DNA of 64,000 nt from positions 47,400 to 111,399 of the forward strand of contig DBHK01000022.1 in assembly GCA_002295635.1 (NCBI GenBank). Reading direction: 5' to 3'. This document shows, piece by piece, positions 63,952 to 64,000 of this stretch (position 1 is the first letter of the stretch; each line of letters opens with the position of its first letter). The position numbers were made by a program, and so were the translations under genes. A model generated the notes under the pieces. It saw only the letters and a program-made list of their open reading frames with translations. It did not search any database and had not been told where the DNA came from. This DNA is from UBA830 sp002295635 (GTDB lineage: Bacteria > Pseudomonadota > Alphaproteobacteria > MPNO01 > UBA830).

Positions 63952-64000
<49 letters not shown>

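Overview
The window is a stretch of chromosome from an alphaproteobacterium, most likely a Rhodospirillales-like or related free-living lineage. The evidence is gene content and order: ubiE-ubiB-coaBC-dut beside mutM, then rpsT, dnaA, dnaN, recF and gyrB; a RegB/RegA redox two-component pair with the diagnostic quinone and cysteine motifs; MmcB, YcgN, SCO and NDUFA9-like proteins; and thrS-infC with two glycosyltransferases. Base composition looks moderate. No phage, transposase or CRISPR array was seen.

Layout. 1-8.5 kb: the 3' end of a nitronate monooxygenase-like gene, an SH3 protein, a D-2-hydroxyacid dehydrogenase, then a minus-strand housekeeping run (ubiE, ubiB, coaBC, dut, moeB-like, dsrE-like) divergent from mutM. 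8.5-16.3 kb: replication block rpsT, rhodanese, dnaA, dnaN, recF, gyrB. 16.3-22.7 kb: acetyltransferase, class A penicillin-binding protein, YcgN/SCO pair, ankyrin protein, ABC exporter pair. 22.9-25.7 kb: regB-regA followed by an overlapping gene for an HPr-kinase-like protein whose nucleotide-binding loop looks destroyed. 25.8-37.5 kb: surface polysaccharide block with UDP-glucuronate decarboxylase, two divergent asparagine synthase-like amidotransferases, a two-domain oxidoreductase, a heparinase II/III-like lyase, and gmhA-hldE for heptose. 37.8-40 kb: mmcB with a perfect alphaproteobacterial LexA box over its start, a TPR-methyltransferase and a YciI protein. 40.1-43.2 kb: an EutA-like reactivase with a His-rich N-terminus, paired with a two-cupin protein, with no ethanolamine ammonia-lyase genes in the window. 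43.2-46.5 kb: a looser, more AT-rich accessory stretch (a broken small gene, DUF2237, two secreted proteins) ending at tRNA-Arg(CCG). 46.6-64 kb: ABC ATPase, zinc-finger protein, infC, thrS, two glycosyltransferases, a hydrolase, a reductase, GST, glutamate synthase gltBD, uppP, an NDUFA9-like protein and the start of tRNA-Leu(CAG).

How the parts fit. The 25.8-37.5 kb genes plus the glycosyltransferases near 51-53 kb, uppP and the penicillin-binding protein serve the cell envelope: sugar nucleotide supply, heptose, carrier lipid recycling, and probably an acidic, amide-modified polysaccharide. RegBA would tie expression to respiration. The most unusual items are the EutA-cupin pair with a His-rich stretch just past its stop codon, the pseudokinase-like gene coupled to regA, and the LexA-box-over-start arrangement of mmcB.
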